Program-made: the position numbers and the translations under genes
Part shown: positions 1 to 10,978 of the stretch, piece by piece
How positions within the stretch are numbered: position 1 is the first letter of the stretch
Layout of the letters: each line of letters opens with the position of its first letter
The notes under the pieces: generated by a model
Seen by the model: the letters and a program-made list of their open reading frames with translations, nothing else
Told to the model about the DNA's origin: nothing
Database searches by the model: none
NCBI GenBank assembly: GCA_025059235.1
Contig: JANXCV010000002.1
Span: 333,498-397,497 of the forward strand
Origin: Candidatus Calescibacterium sp.
GTDB taxonomy: Bacteria > DRYD01
DNA: 64,000 nucleotides
Direction of reading: 5' to 3'

Positions 1-137
1 ATTGCTACAAGTCTATACAGTAGTCCTGTGTCTAGGAAATAGAATGTCTTTTTTGAAGTTGAGTTTAAGGTTTGAGTGAGTTTTATACCTATTGTTGTTT
101 TTCCTACTCCTGCTGGGCCATCTATGGTTATTATCAT
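1..137 (-). CDS. cmk: Cytidylate kinase, N-terminal part (cut by window edge)
   Basis: Phosphorylates CMP and dCMP with ATP in the cytoplasm. Only the first 45 or so codons are inside the window. The reading frame on the minus strand starts at ATG 137-135 and gives the P-loop IDGPAGVGKTT followed by FLDTGLLYR, which matches the IDGPAGSGKST and LYLDTGAMYR signatures of bacterial (d)CMP kinases. The start overlaps the stop of the upstream mreC-like gene as ATGA, so the two are probably translated together. The rest of the protein lies beyond base 1. The family call rests on these two motifs and is strong for so short a piece. Confidence 0.85.
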   Translation of the reverse strand, partial: MIITIDGPAGVGKTTIGIKLTQTLNSTSKKTFYFLDTGLLYRLVA

Positions 138-772
138 CTTTTTCTTCTTATAACTATTACTTGATTTGTTTTCTTGATATCTTTGAATATTTTAACTTCG
201 TTATTATTGTATATTTCGCCTATGGGTATTCCTGGTGGGATATGAAAATATCCCATGGTTACTACGTGGCTGTATATTTCTATATTGGATGTATTGTTGA
301 ATGGATAGAAGTATATTTTGGAAGATGTTTTAATAAATCCGAAAATTTCGTGGTTGGTATATATCACTTTTGCTGGTATTTGAAAGGAATTGGAGTTTAG
401 ATACCTCACTCTGGATATTCTTGGTGTTACCTTTTCTACTATACCTAGGAAATTGTGTTCATTTAATACTATATCCAATGGTTTAAGATCTTTAAGTGTA
501 GATATATAGAAATACTCGTTGGAGTAGGATATTACGTCTGATACTCCGATAATTTCAACTGATTGTATGTGATTTAGTATTTGTGAATTATAAAGAGGAT
601 TGTTTTGGATTATTGATCTTATTATTTCTGAATACTGATGAGTTTGGCTTGATGTATCGCTTTTTAAAGACAGAAACGACAGAAGGTGGAGAGAAATAGA
701 GTATAGATTTAGTTTGAGGGCTATTAGCTCATATAAAAAAAATATTACTAGTACGATGATAGATCTATTCAT
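134..772 (-). CDS. mreC: MreC-like rod-shape protein (short)
   Basis: MreC is a bitopic inner-membrane protein that scaffolds cell-wall elongation with MreB, MreD, RodA and PBP2. This 212-residue protein has an N-terminal membrane segment (about residues 4-21), a linker with little coiled coil, and then a beta-rich region. In that region the pattern G-IVEKVTPRISRVRYL and, near the end, IPPGIPIGEI resemble the conserved MreC core, where the family has FPPGLPVG. It is short for the family, which is usually 270-350 residues, mainly because the coiled coil is reduced. The stop overlaps the cmk start by 4 bp. It is divergent from the copper ATPase gene across 66 bp. The assignment rests on pattern resemblance rather than strong motifs, so it is moderately confident. 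Confidence 0.65.
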   Translation of the reverse strand: MNRSIIVLVIFFLYELIALKLNLYSISLHLLSFLSLKSDTSSQTHQYSEIIRSIIQNNPLYNSQILNHIQSVEIIGVSDVISYSNEYFYISTLKDLKPLDIVLNEHNFLGIVEKVTPRISRVRYLNSNSFQIPAKVIYTNHEIFGFIKTSSKIYFYPFNNTSNIEIYSHVVTMGYFHIPPGIPIGEIYNNNEVKIFKDIKKTNQVIVIRRKR

Positions 773-838
773 TTTCTTTTCACTTTATATTTTTATCTTT
801 TTTTCTGTTTTGCCTTTTAAATTTGTTCATTAAAGGAG

Positions 839-3091
839 ATGGAATATACGAGAGATAAATTTTCTACTAGAGATGTACTGATGTATATCGAAGATATAGC
901 AAGGTATAAAAAAGAGATAATTCTCAAAATAGAGAATATCCACTGTATCAACTGTGTAAAGGTTATAAGATCTTCTATTTCCAAGAAACTGAGTGATTAC
1001 ATTGATTTTTTAGATATTGATTTTCAATCTCAGCGGATGTTCATAAAGCTAAAAAAGGACATACAAGTTCAAAAAATACTAGATGAAATTAGAAATCTGG
1101 GATACAGTGCAAAAGTTGAGGAACAGATTGATCCACATATTGAACACAAAAAATCTGTAATCGAACTAATTAACCTTATTATTGCTATTAGCTTGGCTAC
1201 TTTTGTTTTGATAATTTCAATGTTTTTCTGTAAGCTTCTAGAATCTAATGATTTCATTAGGTTGCTCGTTCTTGTTTTTTCTACAGTAGTTCAATTTGTA
1301 AATGGCTTTAGATTTTATAGAAATGCTTTTTACTCTGTGAGAAATGGTAGTCTTAATATGGATGTTCTTATTGTCATATCCACTACTTCTGCTTATATCT
1401 ATAGTCTATATGGTTACTTTGTAGGTTTTAATCACTTTTATTTTGAGACTTCTTCTGTTATAATAGCTGTAGTGCTTCTGGGAAGGTATATTGAAGGAAA
1501 ATATAAGAAGAAGAGTTACAATTCGATTTTAAACCTGTTAATGTATAAGCCACAGTGGGTCACTGTATATAAAGACGATAACTTAATTAATGTTGATGTT
1601 GAACAAATAAAAGAAGGTGATATAATTCAAATATATAAGGGTCAGAGTGTACCTGTAGACGGAAAAGTACTGGAGGGGGAAGGGATATTTGATTTTAATC
1701 TTCTGTTCGGCGAAAGTGAACCTATTAAGATATCTGTTGGTAATGAGATAAAAGCTGGTAGTATTCTAGTGGATGGATCAGTAAAAATACAGGCCAGCTG
1801 TAGCTATAGGAATAGTTTTTGGAAAGGAATAGAAACGTCAGTATATAGTTTATACAATAAGAATCTTGCATACCAGAAGTTTATAGATAAGATCTCTGGA
1901 AACTTTGTCATAATAGTTGTCATATTTGCGGTACTGAGTTTTATATATTGGTATTTTTCGGGTAACAAGGATTTTGCTGTTAATGCTTTTATTTCTACGT
2001 TAGTAATTGCTTGTCCTTGTGCTATTGGTTTGGCATATCCTCTTGCCATAAATAAGGGGATGTTAGAAGCTTCCAGAAAACAAATAATAGTCAAAGATCC
2101 GTATGTTTTTGAAAAAATCTGTAGATCTAAAAACTTTATTTTTGATAAGACTGGAACCATAACGAATAAAAATATAAAGATTACGGACTTTAGAATATTT
2201 GGGGATGATCGATCTTTGACGGATTGTTTTTTAGATTTGACTCTTGCTTCGGTTTCAAAGTCAAAACATCCACTAGCTGAAGCTATAAAGGAATATATCC
2301 TAAAAAATTATAATAAGAATCTTTACCAGATTCTGAAGAAAGTAAAATTAGAATCTTATAATGAGATAACCTCTAGGGGGATTATTACCCTATTTGAAAA
2401 TGGATACTGGATGTTAATTGGGAATAAGTTTTTACTTGATGAAAACAAAATTCAAATCAATAGTGACAATACATACGAAAACTATATAGTTCTTCTTAAG
2501 CAGAAAGATGTTCTAATTTATGCTTGTTTAGATACAATAGAGGAAATAAACGATGGTGTAGAAGAAATAATAGAAATTTTGTACCGAAGAAATAAGGAAT
2601 TGTATATTCTTACTGGTGCGGATAAAAAGTCTACGGGGAAAATTCTGGAAAGATTAAAAATAGATAGGAATAAAGTATTTTGTTCGGTTGATTCTGTGAG
2701 CAAAGTTAAGGTTGTGGAAAGTATAAGAAATACTGGTCTAACTGTTTTTGTTGGAGATGGTATTAACGATAGCCTGGTGATGAAGAATGTTGATGTTGGA
2801 ATTTCTTTTGAATATGGTAGTGATATTACTCAAAATGCTTCTTCTATTACCCTTAAAAGTATAGATCAGTTTAAGGATTTAATTATCATTTCGGAAGGGG
2901 TTTTCAAGAAATTGAAATTTAACTTATTTTGGGTTTTTGCTTATAATGTTTTGTTTATTCCGATTGCTATGGGGGTATTTAAAGGGTTTGGTATTACTGT
3001 TAACCCAATGTTAGCTGCTATAGCTATGGTTTTAAGTGACTTTAGTCTACTGTTTTTCAATTTGGGTAATCTGAAAATCGCAAAAAATTAG
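839..3091 (+). CDS. copA: Copper-transporting P1B-type ATPase
   Basis: This integral membrane pump of 750 residues most likely exports Cu(I). In order it has one heavy-metal-associated domain with CINC (C36, C39), membrane helices, an actuator domain, the CPC metal-binding helix near residues 391-393 (ACPCAIG), the phosphorylation site DKTGT near 435, a KHPLAEA motif typical of heavy-metal pumps, and the hinge GDGIND near 639. CPC with an HMA domain points to Cu+ or Ag+ rather than Zn2+. The start is uncertain: a perfect AAGGAG (833-838) touches the ATG at 839 with no spacing, and ATG 881 is an alternative that keeps the HMA domain intact. No CopZ chaperone or CopY/CueR-like regulator is next to it. 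Confidence 0.92.
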   Translation: MEYTRDKFSTRDVLMYIEDIARYKKEIILKIENIHCINCVKVIRSSISKKLSDYIDFLDIDFQSQRMFIKLKKDIQVQKILDEIRNLGYSAKVEEQIDPHIEHKKSVIELINLIIAISLATFVLIISMFFCKLLESNDFIRLLVLVFSTVVQFVNGFRFYRNAFYSVRNGSLNMDVLIVISTTSAYIYSLYGYFVGFNHFYFETSSVIIAVVLLGRYIEGKYKKKSYNSILNLLMYKPQWVTVYKDDNLINVDVEQIKEGDIIQIYKGQSVPVDGKVLEGEGIFDFNLLFGESEPIKISVGNEIKAGSILVDGSVKIQASCSYRNSFWKGIETSVYSLYNKNLAYQKFIDKISGNFVIIVVIFAVLSFIYWYFSGNKDFAVNAFISTLVIACPCAIGLAYPLAINKGMLEASRKQIIVKDPYVFEKICRSKNFIFDKTGTITNKNIKITDFRIFGDDRSLTDCFLDLTLASVSKSKHPLAEAIKEYILKNYNKNLYQILKKVKLESYNEITSRGIITLFENGYWMLIGNKFLLDENKIQINSDNTYENYIVLLKQKDVLIYACLDTIEEINDGVEEIIEILYRRNKELYILTGADKKSTGKILERLKIDRNKVFCSVDSVSKVKVVESIRNTGLTVFVGDGINDSLVMKNVDVGISFEYGSDITQNASSITLKSIDQFKDLIIISEGVFKKLKFNLFWVFAYNVLFIPIAMGVFKGFGITVNPMLAAIAMVLSDFSLLFFNLGNLKIAKN

Positions 3092-3106
3092 ATTTAATCT
3101 ATGTGA

Positions 3107-3745
3107 CTAGAATATTTTATTCTCTGTTCCCTTGATGATCCTTCTGATATTTTCCCTATGCAAGTACAGAATAAAAATAAATATAGATGTGCAAAAAATT
3201 GTCAGATGCAACTTGTTTTCAAGCTGGATATTAAGTAGATTAAGGTTAAAGATGTTGAATTGATACAGAAAAGTGATTATGGTTGCTGATAATGCTGCTA
3301 GAATTGAGCCTAAGGATGAGTACCTTGTAATTATGACCGTTAGGAACCAGACTATAAAGCAGGAGAGTGCAAGTATAGGGCTTATGGCTAAGATGACTCC
3401 TAAAGATGTTGCTACTCCTTTGCCTCCTTTGAATCTCAGGAATATTGTAAAGATATGTCCCATAATTGCCGTAATACCTACAACCAGTACAAATAATGCG
3501 GGAAAATTCATTTTTATGGCTATGAATGTTGGTAAAAATCCCTTTAGGGTATCAATGAGTAGTACTATAATTCCGTAGGAGGGGCCCAATGTTCTAAAAA
3601 CATTAGCCATTCCAATATTACCGCTCCCTATTTTGGTTATATCTATTCCTTTGAGTTTAGCTATTATATATCCTGTTGGAAAGCTACCGAGAAAATATGC
3701 GAGCAATAATGTAAAGAAAAACTGGTAATAGCATTCTAAGTTCAT
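3107..3745 (-). CDS. plsY: Glycerol-3-phosphate acyltransferase PlsY
   Basis: Transfers the acyl group from acyl-phosphate to glycerol-3-phosphate, the first step of membrane phospholipid synthesis. This 212-residue membrane protein carries the three family motifs: LGSFPTGYI with GSGNIGMANVFRTLG near residues 20-55, and GHIFTIFLRFKGGKGVATSLG near 95-115, where GGKGVAT is the most conserved part. Length is normal for PlsY. It is the last gene of the minus-strand run obg-tdk-plsY, starts 35 bp after tdk ends, and converges on copA with 15 bp between the stops. No strong ribosome-binding site precedes the ATG. The acyl-phosphate partner enzyme PlsX is not in the window. Confidence 0.93.
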   Translation of the reverse strand: MNLECYYQFFFTLLLAYFLGSFPTGYIIAKLKGIDITKIGSGNIGMANVFRTLGPSYGIIVLLIDTLKGFLPTFIAIKMNFPALFVLVVGITAIMGHIFTIFLRFKGGKGVATSLGVILAISPILALSCFIVWFLTVIITRYSSLGSILAALSATIITFLYQFNIFNLNLLNIQLENKLHLTIFCTSIFIFILYLHRENIRRIIKGTENKIF

Positions 3746-3780
3746 ATTAATAATTTCTGAGGTTTTTATGGACTACCTTT

Positions 3781-4383
3781 TTAGGAAGGATATACTTTTG
3801 TTTTGGTAGGTTTTTGGAAGCATTTTCTGCATCGTGGTTGGTAGGTTTCGATTGCTCCGACTACTATGGTGGGGGAGTCGTATGGTGCTGGTTTACCTTC
3901 TATTAGCCTTTGACTTTTGGTTGCCACTGCTCCACATACGACGCATATGGCGTGTAGTTTATCGACGGTGTCTGCGATTGCCATGAGGTGGGGCATTATT
4001 GAAAAGGGTTCTCCTCTAAAGTCTTGATCTAATCCTGCTATTATTATTCTTTTATTTTCTTCTGCTAGTTTTTCTACTACTTCTATTAGTGTTTTGTCAA
4101 AGAATTGTGCTTCATCTATTGCGATGACGTTGTAATCTCTGGACATGGTGTATATTTGTTCTGGATTTTCGACTACTACTGCTTTTAGCTTTATTCCGTT
4201 GTGACTGACGACCATATCTTTGTCATATCTTTTATCTATAGCTGGCTTAAATACTATTACTTTTTGGTTGGCTATTATAGCCCTTTTTACTCTTCTAATC
4301 ATTTCTTCACTTTTTCCGCTAAACATACAACCTACTATTAATTCTATCCATCCTCCTTCATACTTAGTCATTTCGAATTTCAT
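3781..4383 (-). CDS. tdk: Thymidine kinase (type II)
   Basis: Salvages thymidine by phosphorylation to dTMP in the cytoplasm. The 200-residue protein has the P-loop GCMFSGKSEEMI (about residues 18-29), the catalytic acid in AIDEAQFF (E91), and the four-cysteine zinc site CVVC (147, 150) and CRKC (185, 188) that defines the type II family. A lasso-loop region lies between the cysteine pairs. Length is typical. The start ATG at 4383 follows an AAGGGGTG ribosome-binding site. It lies 24 bp after obg on the same strand, so it is likely part of one transcript with obg and plsY. Nothing unusual is seen. Confidence 0.95.
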   Translation of the reverse strand: MKFEMTKYEGGWIELIVGCMFSGKSEEMIRRVKRAIIANQKVIVFKPAIDKRYDKDMVVSHNGIKLKAVVVENPEQIYTMSRDYNVIAIDEAQFFDKTLIEVVEKLAEENKRIIIAGLDQDFRGEPFSIMPHLMAIADTVDKLHAICVVCGAVATKSQRLIEGKPAPYDSPTIVVGAIETYQPRCRKCFQKPTKTKVYPS

Positions 4384-4407
4384 TTTTTCCGCACCCCTTC
4401 TTTTGAA

Positions 4408-6084
<1,677 letters not shown>

Positions 6085-7443
6085 ATGAGAAAAACCTTAT
6101 TAATAAGTGCTCTAATAGTAATGATGTTCATAACTTTGTTGGGATGTTTTAATTCGGATGGGTTGAAATTTAACTCTTTATCTGGTGGAGTAGGAGGACC
6201 GGGAGGGGGATCCGGAACACTACTTGAATCTTTCCCAAAAGTTTTTCATGCTGACAACACCACTGCATATTTTAACACTATTTTTCCTACTTCAGATGGA
6301 GGTATAATTTTAAGTGGCTATAATCGAAGTGATCAAGTTGAAGATGCTTTGTTTGTTAAAGTAAATTCCCAAGGGCAGACTGAGTGGAAGAAGTTGGGTA
6401 GCATTGGAATATCCTCATTTTCTTTTATTGAATTAGGACAATACTATTACTCAGTAGGAAACGCTATACATAATCAACAATATAGTGCTTATCTGACAAA
6501 GTTAGATAGGAATGGGAATACCGTAAAAATACTATATTTCGATGCTGATGAATCTTATGGTAATTTATTACCACTGCCGAATAATCGTTTGATTTTTATG
6601 TACTCTAAACAGATTGCTAAAATAGATACTGATTTAAATCCCGCTACTTCTATTAAGTGGGTAGCAAGGATAAATGATCATTATTATTTTGCAACTTATA
6701 ATGAAGTAAGTTATCCTTCCTTCACTTATTATGATGAACAGGGTAATGAATATCTATTTTTTGCAGTCAATTCATATAACGGTCATCCGGGAATTTGTAG
6801 AATGAACGTAAAATCGGATAGTATAAGTGACTTTAATTCTGTATCTACATTTAAACGTATTAGTGGTTTGCGAATAATAAGAAGTATTTTTCCCAGTCAT
6901 AATCAAGGAGTTATAGCTCTGGGATTTGATCAAAATGATAATTTGGCTATCTTAAGATTAACTTCAGATCTTAGCCAAATAACAGACAAAAAAGTGTACA
7001 GTCACAATTTGTATAGTTATTTTTACTCTGCTTTTGTAATTCCTAGCTTTAATAATAAATATCTATTAGTTATTGATGAATATTTTACGGGTAGTGTAGT
7101 TGTTGTACTAAATAATAATCTAGGTATTGAGAGACAAGTGGTACTGAATATGAGAGTAAGAAGTGCTCTACCAACTACAGGGGGCTATATTTTCGCAGGG
7201 ACAAATCGAAGTAGAAACCAAGCTCTTATCATGTCACTGGATTCTTTGTTAAACCCAATCAATTGTAATACCGTTATAAATAATGAAATAACTATTACGT
7301 TTCAAGAAGTTAATTCTCCATTATCTTTAGTTCCTTCAAGTATAGACATTAGTCCAGGTAGCTTGAATCCACGACCTGAAAATACTCCGACTACAGATGC
7401 TAACCTAGAGGAAGATACAACTTGTCTACCTAACTGGCAATAG
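6085..7443 (+). CDS. Predicted lipoprotein with propeller-like repeats
   Basis: Secreted lipid-anchored protein of unknown function, about 452 residues. The N-terminus is basic (MRKT), then a hydrophobic stretch and the lipobox LLGC, so it should be cleaved by signal peptidase II. After the cysteine comes a glycine-rich linker (GGVGGPGGGSG). The body repeats a pattern like DGGIILSGYNR followed by LFVKVNSQGQTEW, typical of beta-propeller-like secreted repeats that appear as 'G-G-hydrophobic-x-G'. I chose ATG 6085 over GTG 6076 because the poly-G ribosome-binding site then has normal spacing and the signal peptide is standard. It ends 45 bp before tRNA-Met. A second lipoprotein with a similar Gly-rich linker is at 39114. 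No enzyme motif is visible. Confidence 0.75.
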   Translation: MRKTLLISALIVMMFITLLGCFNSDGLKFNSLSGGVGGPGGGSGTLLESFPKVFHADNTTAYFNTIFPTSDGGIILSGYNRSDQVEDALFVKVNSQGQTEWKKLGSIGISSFSFIELGQYYYSVGNAIHNQQYSAYLTKLDRNGNTVKILYFDADESYGNLLPLPNNRLIFMYSKQIAKIDTDLNPATSIKWVARINDHYYFATYNEVSYPSFTYYDEQGNEYLFFAVNSYNGHPGICRMNVKSDSISDFNSVSTFKRISGLRIIRSIFPSHNQGVIALGFDQNDNLAILRLTSDLSQITDKKVYSHNLYSYFYSAFVIPSFNNKYLLVIDEYFTGSVVVVLNNNLGIERQVVLNMRVRSALPTTGGYIFAGTNRSRNQALIMSLDSLLNPINCNTVINNEITITFQEVNSPLSLVPSSIDISPGSLNPRPENTPTTDANLEEDTTCLPNWQ

Positions 7444-7488
7444 TGTTTTAGGAGGAAGTAGAGATATTTTTATAGAAGAAGATAGTGT

Positions 7489-7561
7489 GGCGGTATAGCT
7501 CAGAGGTCAGAGCAGGGGAATCATAATCCCTTGGTCCGAGGTTCGAATCCTCGTACCGCCA
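7489..7561 (+). tRNA. tRNA with CAT anticodon (elongator Met, or Ile2)
   Basis: A full cloverleaf can be folded. The acceptor stem is GGCGGTA with TACCGCC, the D stem GCTC/GAGC, the anticodon stem GGGGA/TCCCT with loop ATCATAA, and the T arm CGAGG-TTCGAAT-CCTCG. The anticodon is CAT. It is not an initiator: position 1 pairs with 72 and the three consecutive G-C pairs next to the loop are missing. CAT could also belong to an Ile tRNA modified to lysidine; sequence alone does not decide. CCA is not encoded. The next gene starts 12 nt after the discriminator base. Confidence 0.93.
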
Positions 7562-7573
7562 CACCGTTTTTGA

Positions 7574-8773
7574 ATGATTAAGTTATTAATATTTTTTTTT
7601 ACCCTTATATTTGCGAATTTCATTAATATTACCAAGCCTTTCAATATTCTGATTAGGATTTCTGATTGTATATATGTCTTTTTCATATATTGGGCTTTCT
7701 CGAATAAGATTGAATGGTGGATATGTGTGTTTGTTATGTTTTTAAGTAAACTGTTTTACTCTATTATTAGGTATCATATTTTCAAGACGTGGAATAATCT
7801 TTGGGCAAATTTCTTGTTCGAATTTATTCCAATTTTCTTAGTTTCTTATGTAGTGTATTATTTTTCTTTTGTTGATGTTCTACAGAGTCTCTTTGGTAGG
7901 GATTTTTTATTTATCCAAGTTTTTATTTATTTTGTCTTGCTATACTTTTTGTATTTAATAGTTTACTACTTATTTAACATTATTATTAATTTTAAAGTTT
8001 TTTTCAACGAAAATTATTCTTTTTTCTATGAGGATTTCAAGGGGTTGATTTTAGGTTTGGTATTTAATACTGCTTTGTTTTTAATATTGAAAGATTTGAC
8101 AGATAGGAGTATATATTTGTTTTCTTTGCTAGTTATTGGTTTATTTCCTATTGCTTTGACAAATTATAATTATCTATGGATAGTCAGGGCGACGATGGAT
8201 ACGATCGAAAAGATAGCTTCTATTATAGAGGCGAAGAATACATATGCAAAGGGTCACTCTGAAAGAGTAGCAGAATTATGTGTAAAGTTTGGGTATTTTC
8301 TGGGGTTGGAATACGAGGATATAGAAAAGCTTTCTCATTCAGCAAGAATAATGAATATAGGTTATATATCTATTCCGGAGTATATTTTTGGTAAAGCTAC
8401 TGCTCTTTCTGCAAATGAAATGAAGTATATAAAAGACCATACAATCAGTGCTTATAATATTCTGAGGAAATTGGATATTTATAAGAATATTGCTGAAATT
8501 ATTAAGTATCATCATGAATCATGGGATGGTAGTGGTTATCCTGAGGGGATAAGGGGTGTATCTATTCCTTTTCTTGCAAGGATAATAAGGATATGTGATG
8601 TTTTTCTTGCTCTAACCGAGGAAAGAGCATATAGGAAAGCTTATACCCCTGAAGAGGCTATAGAAATAATGATCAAAGAGAAAAATCAATTTGATCCAGA
8701 AATTTTTGATAAATTCATTGATTTCATAAACAGAGAGTATTCAAAGAAGAATGAGAAATTTTATAAAGTATAA
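7574..8773 (+). CDS. Membrane protein with degenerate HD-GYP domain
   Basis: Active HD-GYP proteins hydrolyse cyclic di-GMP. This 399-residue protein has about six N-terminal membrane segments (residues 1-205) and a cytoplasmic HD-GYP domain from about 215. Conserved are H228 (HSERVA), the HHE at 313-315 and D318-GSGYP with GYP at 321-323. The metal-binding HD pair, expected at 260-261 in the LLHDIGK context, is replaced by Met-Asn, and the following Lys by Tyr (RIMNIGY). It may therefore bind rather than cleave cyclic di-GMP, or have altered metal use. The ATG lies 12 nt after tRNA-Met with no ribosome-binding site. Its end overlaps the next gene by 23 bp, the first overlap in a four-gene operon that also encodes a GGDEF protein. 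Confidence 0.85.
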   Translation: MIKLLIFFFTLIFANFINITKPFNILIRISDCIYVFFIYWAFSNKIEWWICVFVMFLSKLFYSIIRYHIFKTWNNLWANFLFEFIPIFLVSYVVYYFSFVDVLQSLFGRDFLFIQVFIYFVLLYFLYLIVYYLFNIIINFKVFFNENYSFFYEDFKGLILGLVFNTALFLILKDLTDRSIYLFSLLVIGLFPIALTNYNYLWIVRATMDTIEKIASIIEAKNTYAKGHSERVAELCVKFGYFLGLEYEDIEKLSHSARIMNIGYISIPEYIFGKATALSANEMKYIKDHTISAYNILRKLDIYKNIAEIIKYHHESWDGSGYPEGIRGVSIPFLARIIRICDVFLALTEERAYRKAYTPEEAIEIMIKEKNQFDPEIFDKFIDFINREYSKKNEKFYKV

Positions 8774-9596
8774 ATTGGATATTAAAAAATTTATCATTTT
8801 AAGTTTTGGTATGTTATTTTTTGTTATTGTTCGTTATGTTTTAGCTAGAGAAAGTTTACTAAGTGTTTTAATTATCAAGGGTAAGGATTTGCAACCTGTG
8901 AAGTTAACGATCAATGGTTTTTTGAGTGAGTATCCTTCTAATAAATGTATGGTGGTAGATTTGAAAGAATTGAAGGAAGAGATGTTTAATAGAGTTGATG
9001 TTGTGATAGCTTTGACCAGCGAAGCTGCTTTTTATCTGAAGAAAAATTATCATAAAGAGAAGATAAATATATATGCTTTGGTTTTAATGCCTGATACTTT
9101 GGGATTGGTGGGTAAATTTATAGGTTTTTCGATATATCCTCCTTTTGATGAGGTTTTTAAAGACTTCAAATCGAAGTATCCATATGTTAAGAGGGTTGGG
9201 TTATTATATAATACGTACAGTTATGCTGTTGAGACTGCTTCGAATTCTTTAAAAAAGAATTCTTTAGAGCCTGTTCTTCTTCAGGTTGATAATTTTAATT
9301 TTAAATATATAAGTAAGTCATTGCAGAATATTGATGCTGTATATTTCTTTTCGGATGCTATGATATTAGATGAGGAGAATCTCTTATTTTTGATAAGGTC
9401 TATAAAATCGTACAACAAGATAATAATTTCTTCTCATAGGATATTATTGCAGTATGGTATTGATGTAGCTTACGTTATAGATTATTTTCAGCTGGGTAGG
9501 ATGATGGCTTTATATATAAAGAAAAATTCTTACTTGAATACGGATAATACTTATAAGATATTCTTTCCGAGTCCCTTCATTGTGGTTACTAAATGA
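8751..9596 (+). CDS. Periplasmic ABC-type substrate-binding protein (PF04392-like)
   Basis: Predicted secreted or membrane-tethered ligand-binding protein of 281 residues. An N-terminal hydrophobic segment (about 13-32) is followed by a two-lobe fold pattern: VVIALTSEAAFYL, a hinge region, then VKRVGLLYNTYS, which resembles the 'vGvLyNp' strand of the TrpX/ABC_sub_bind family. No ABC permease or ATPase gene is nearby. It overlaps the HD-GYP gene by 23 bp and the GGDEF gene by 4 bp (ATGA), which suggests a sensor role in which it hands ligand information to the membrane cyclase. Some binding proteins of this family occur beside GGDEF or TonB-receptor genes in other bacteria; that is from memory. 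The ligand is unknown. Confidence 0.65.
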   Translation: MRNFIKYKLDIKKFIILSFGMLFFVIVRYVLARESLLSVLIIKGKDLQPVKLTINGFLSEYPSNKCMVVDLKELKEEMFNRVDVVIALTSEAAFYLKKNYHKEKINIYALVLMPDTLGLVGKFIGFSIYPPFDEVFKDFKSKYPYVKRVGLLYNTYSYAVETASNSLKKNSLEPVLLQVDNFNFKYISKSLQNIDAVYFFSDAMILDEENLLFLIRSIKSYNKIIISSHRILLQYGIDVAYVIDYFQLGRMMALYIKKNSYLNTDNTYKIFFPSPFIVVTK

Positions 9597-10978
9597 GAAC
9601 ACAGGAACGGGGGTTTTTAAATTTTTTTAAGAAGATAAATAATGTTATTTTCATTCTTTTAGTGGTTAATATAACTGTTTTTTCCTTGATTTTACAGTGG
9701 TTAAAGGTTAATTTGGAAAAGAACATAATTAAGTATACTGTTGATTCGTATATTGCTATTTCTCAAAATATTTCTGCTAGGATAAAGAAGTATATTCAGT
9801 ATGAGCAGTTTGAGGCCATGAAGATAGTTTTGGAACAGGAGTATTACAATGAAGATTTGATATTCATATCGATTTATAGTAGCGGTGGTTTGAATTTGGG
9901 GCATGTTAGCAGATACCCTGAGCTAAAAGACTATATTTTGAAGATGAATGTGATGGATTCTAATCTTCGGGAGACTAAATTTTACATTGATAATCTTCCT
10001 AGGCAAATTAGTGAAAAGACGAAAATATCAAAGATATTGGTAATATTTGTTCCTATAGTGAGCACGATAATTAGCGATATACAAGATGAGATTTATATGG
10101 GATATATGGTAGTAGTTTTTGATCTTACGAAGCTACATAATCAATTAAAGATGATAAGTTTTTATTCATATTTAGTAATGTTTTTACTTAGTTTTGTTTC
10201 AGGTATTGTTAGTTATTTTATGATATTGCAGTTTTATAAACCGATTGAGTATTTGAAAAAGTTATCTTTAGACATAAGCAGGTCTATATTTTCTTTGGAG
10301 CGGAAATCTTTTTGGTTTGAGGAGTTTAATTATTTGATAGATAGTTTTTTGAGGATGGCACAGGCTTTGGAGCAGCAGATGGCTTTTTTAGAGTCTCTAG
10401 CTTCTTTTGATGCTTTAACTAGGCTTTATAACAGAGGTGCTTTCGAAAAGTTTTATAATGCGGTAGCTATAGAGAGTAAAATGAAGATGGCTTTGGGTTT
10501 GACTAGAACATTTGCTGTTATAATGATTGATATAGATAATTTTAAGAAGATAAATGATACTTATGGTCATAAGGCTGGGGATAGGGTTTTATCTTCGGTT
10601 GCAGATGTTATTAGGTCTAGGAAAAGGAGTACAGATATAGCCGCTAGATATGGAGGAGAAGAATTTATAATTATTCTAAATGTTTTAAACAAACTTGATG
10701 CTATAAAATTTTGTCTTAGTCTTAAAGATATTATATCTAAGGTTGAGATAGATATTGGTGAAGGGAAGAGAATTTCTGTTACTTGTAGTTTTGGAATTTC
10801 TTTCTATCCGGAAGACTCCAATGATAAAGACACTCTTGTAAAGATAGCCGATGATAATTTATATAATTCGAAAAATAAAGGGAAAAATAGGGTAAGTGTT
10901 ATATTAAATGGTAGTGTGGTTGATATAGGGGATTATCAAGAACTTTATGAGATAGAGAAAGAGTTTATGAAAGTATGA
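9593..10978 (+). CDS. Membrane-bound diguanylate cyclase (GGDEF)
   Basis: Makes cyclic di-GMP from two GTP. The 461-residue protein has a membrane segment at about 14-36, an extracytoplasmic sensor of about 150 residues, a second membrane segment at about 190-213, a short HAMP-like linker and a C-terminal GGDEF domain. That domain has DALTRLYNRG, MIDIDNFKKINDTYGH and the active-site loop RYGGEEF (GGEEF at 354-358), so catalytic residues are intact. An RxxD inhibitory site is not at its usual place: five residues before GGEEF the sequence is DIAAR. It overlaps both neighbours by 4 bp as ATGA. The extracytoplasmic domain could be the docking site for the binding protein encoded just upstream; that is inference. 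Confidence 0.93.
   Translation: MRTQERGFLNFFKKINNVIFILLVVNITVFSLILQWLKVNLEKNIIKYTVDSYIAISQNISARIKKYIQYEQFEAMKIVLEQEYYNEDLIFISIYSSGGLNLGHVSRYPELKDYILKMNVMDSNLRETKFYIDNLPRQISEKTKISKILVIFVPIVSTIISDIQDEIYMGYMVVVFDLTKLHNQLKMISFYSYLVMFLLSFVSGIVSYFMILQFYKPIEYLKKLSLDISRSIFSLERKSFWFEEFNYLIDSFLRMAQALEQQMAFLESLASFDALTRLYNRGAFEKFYNAVAIESKMKMALGLTRTFAVIMIDIDNFKKINDTYGHKAGDRVLSSVADVIRSRKRSTDIAARYGGEEFIIILNVLNKLDAIKFCLSLKDIISKVEIDIGEGKRISVTCSFGISFYPEDSNDKDTLVKIADDNLYNSKNKGKNRVSVILNGSVVDIGDYQELYEIEKEFMKV

Noticed and set aside
92..400. 102-codon plus-strand frame
   Set aside because: Antisense to mreC, no ribosome-binding site, and its translation is only an aromatic-rich shadow.
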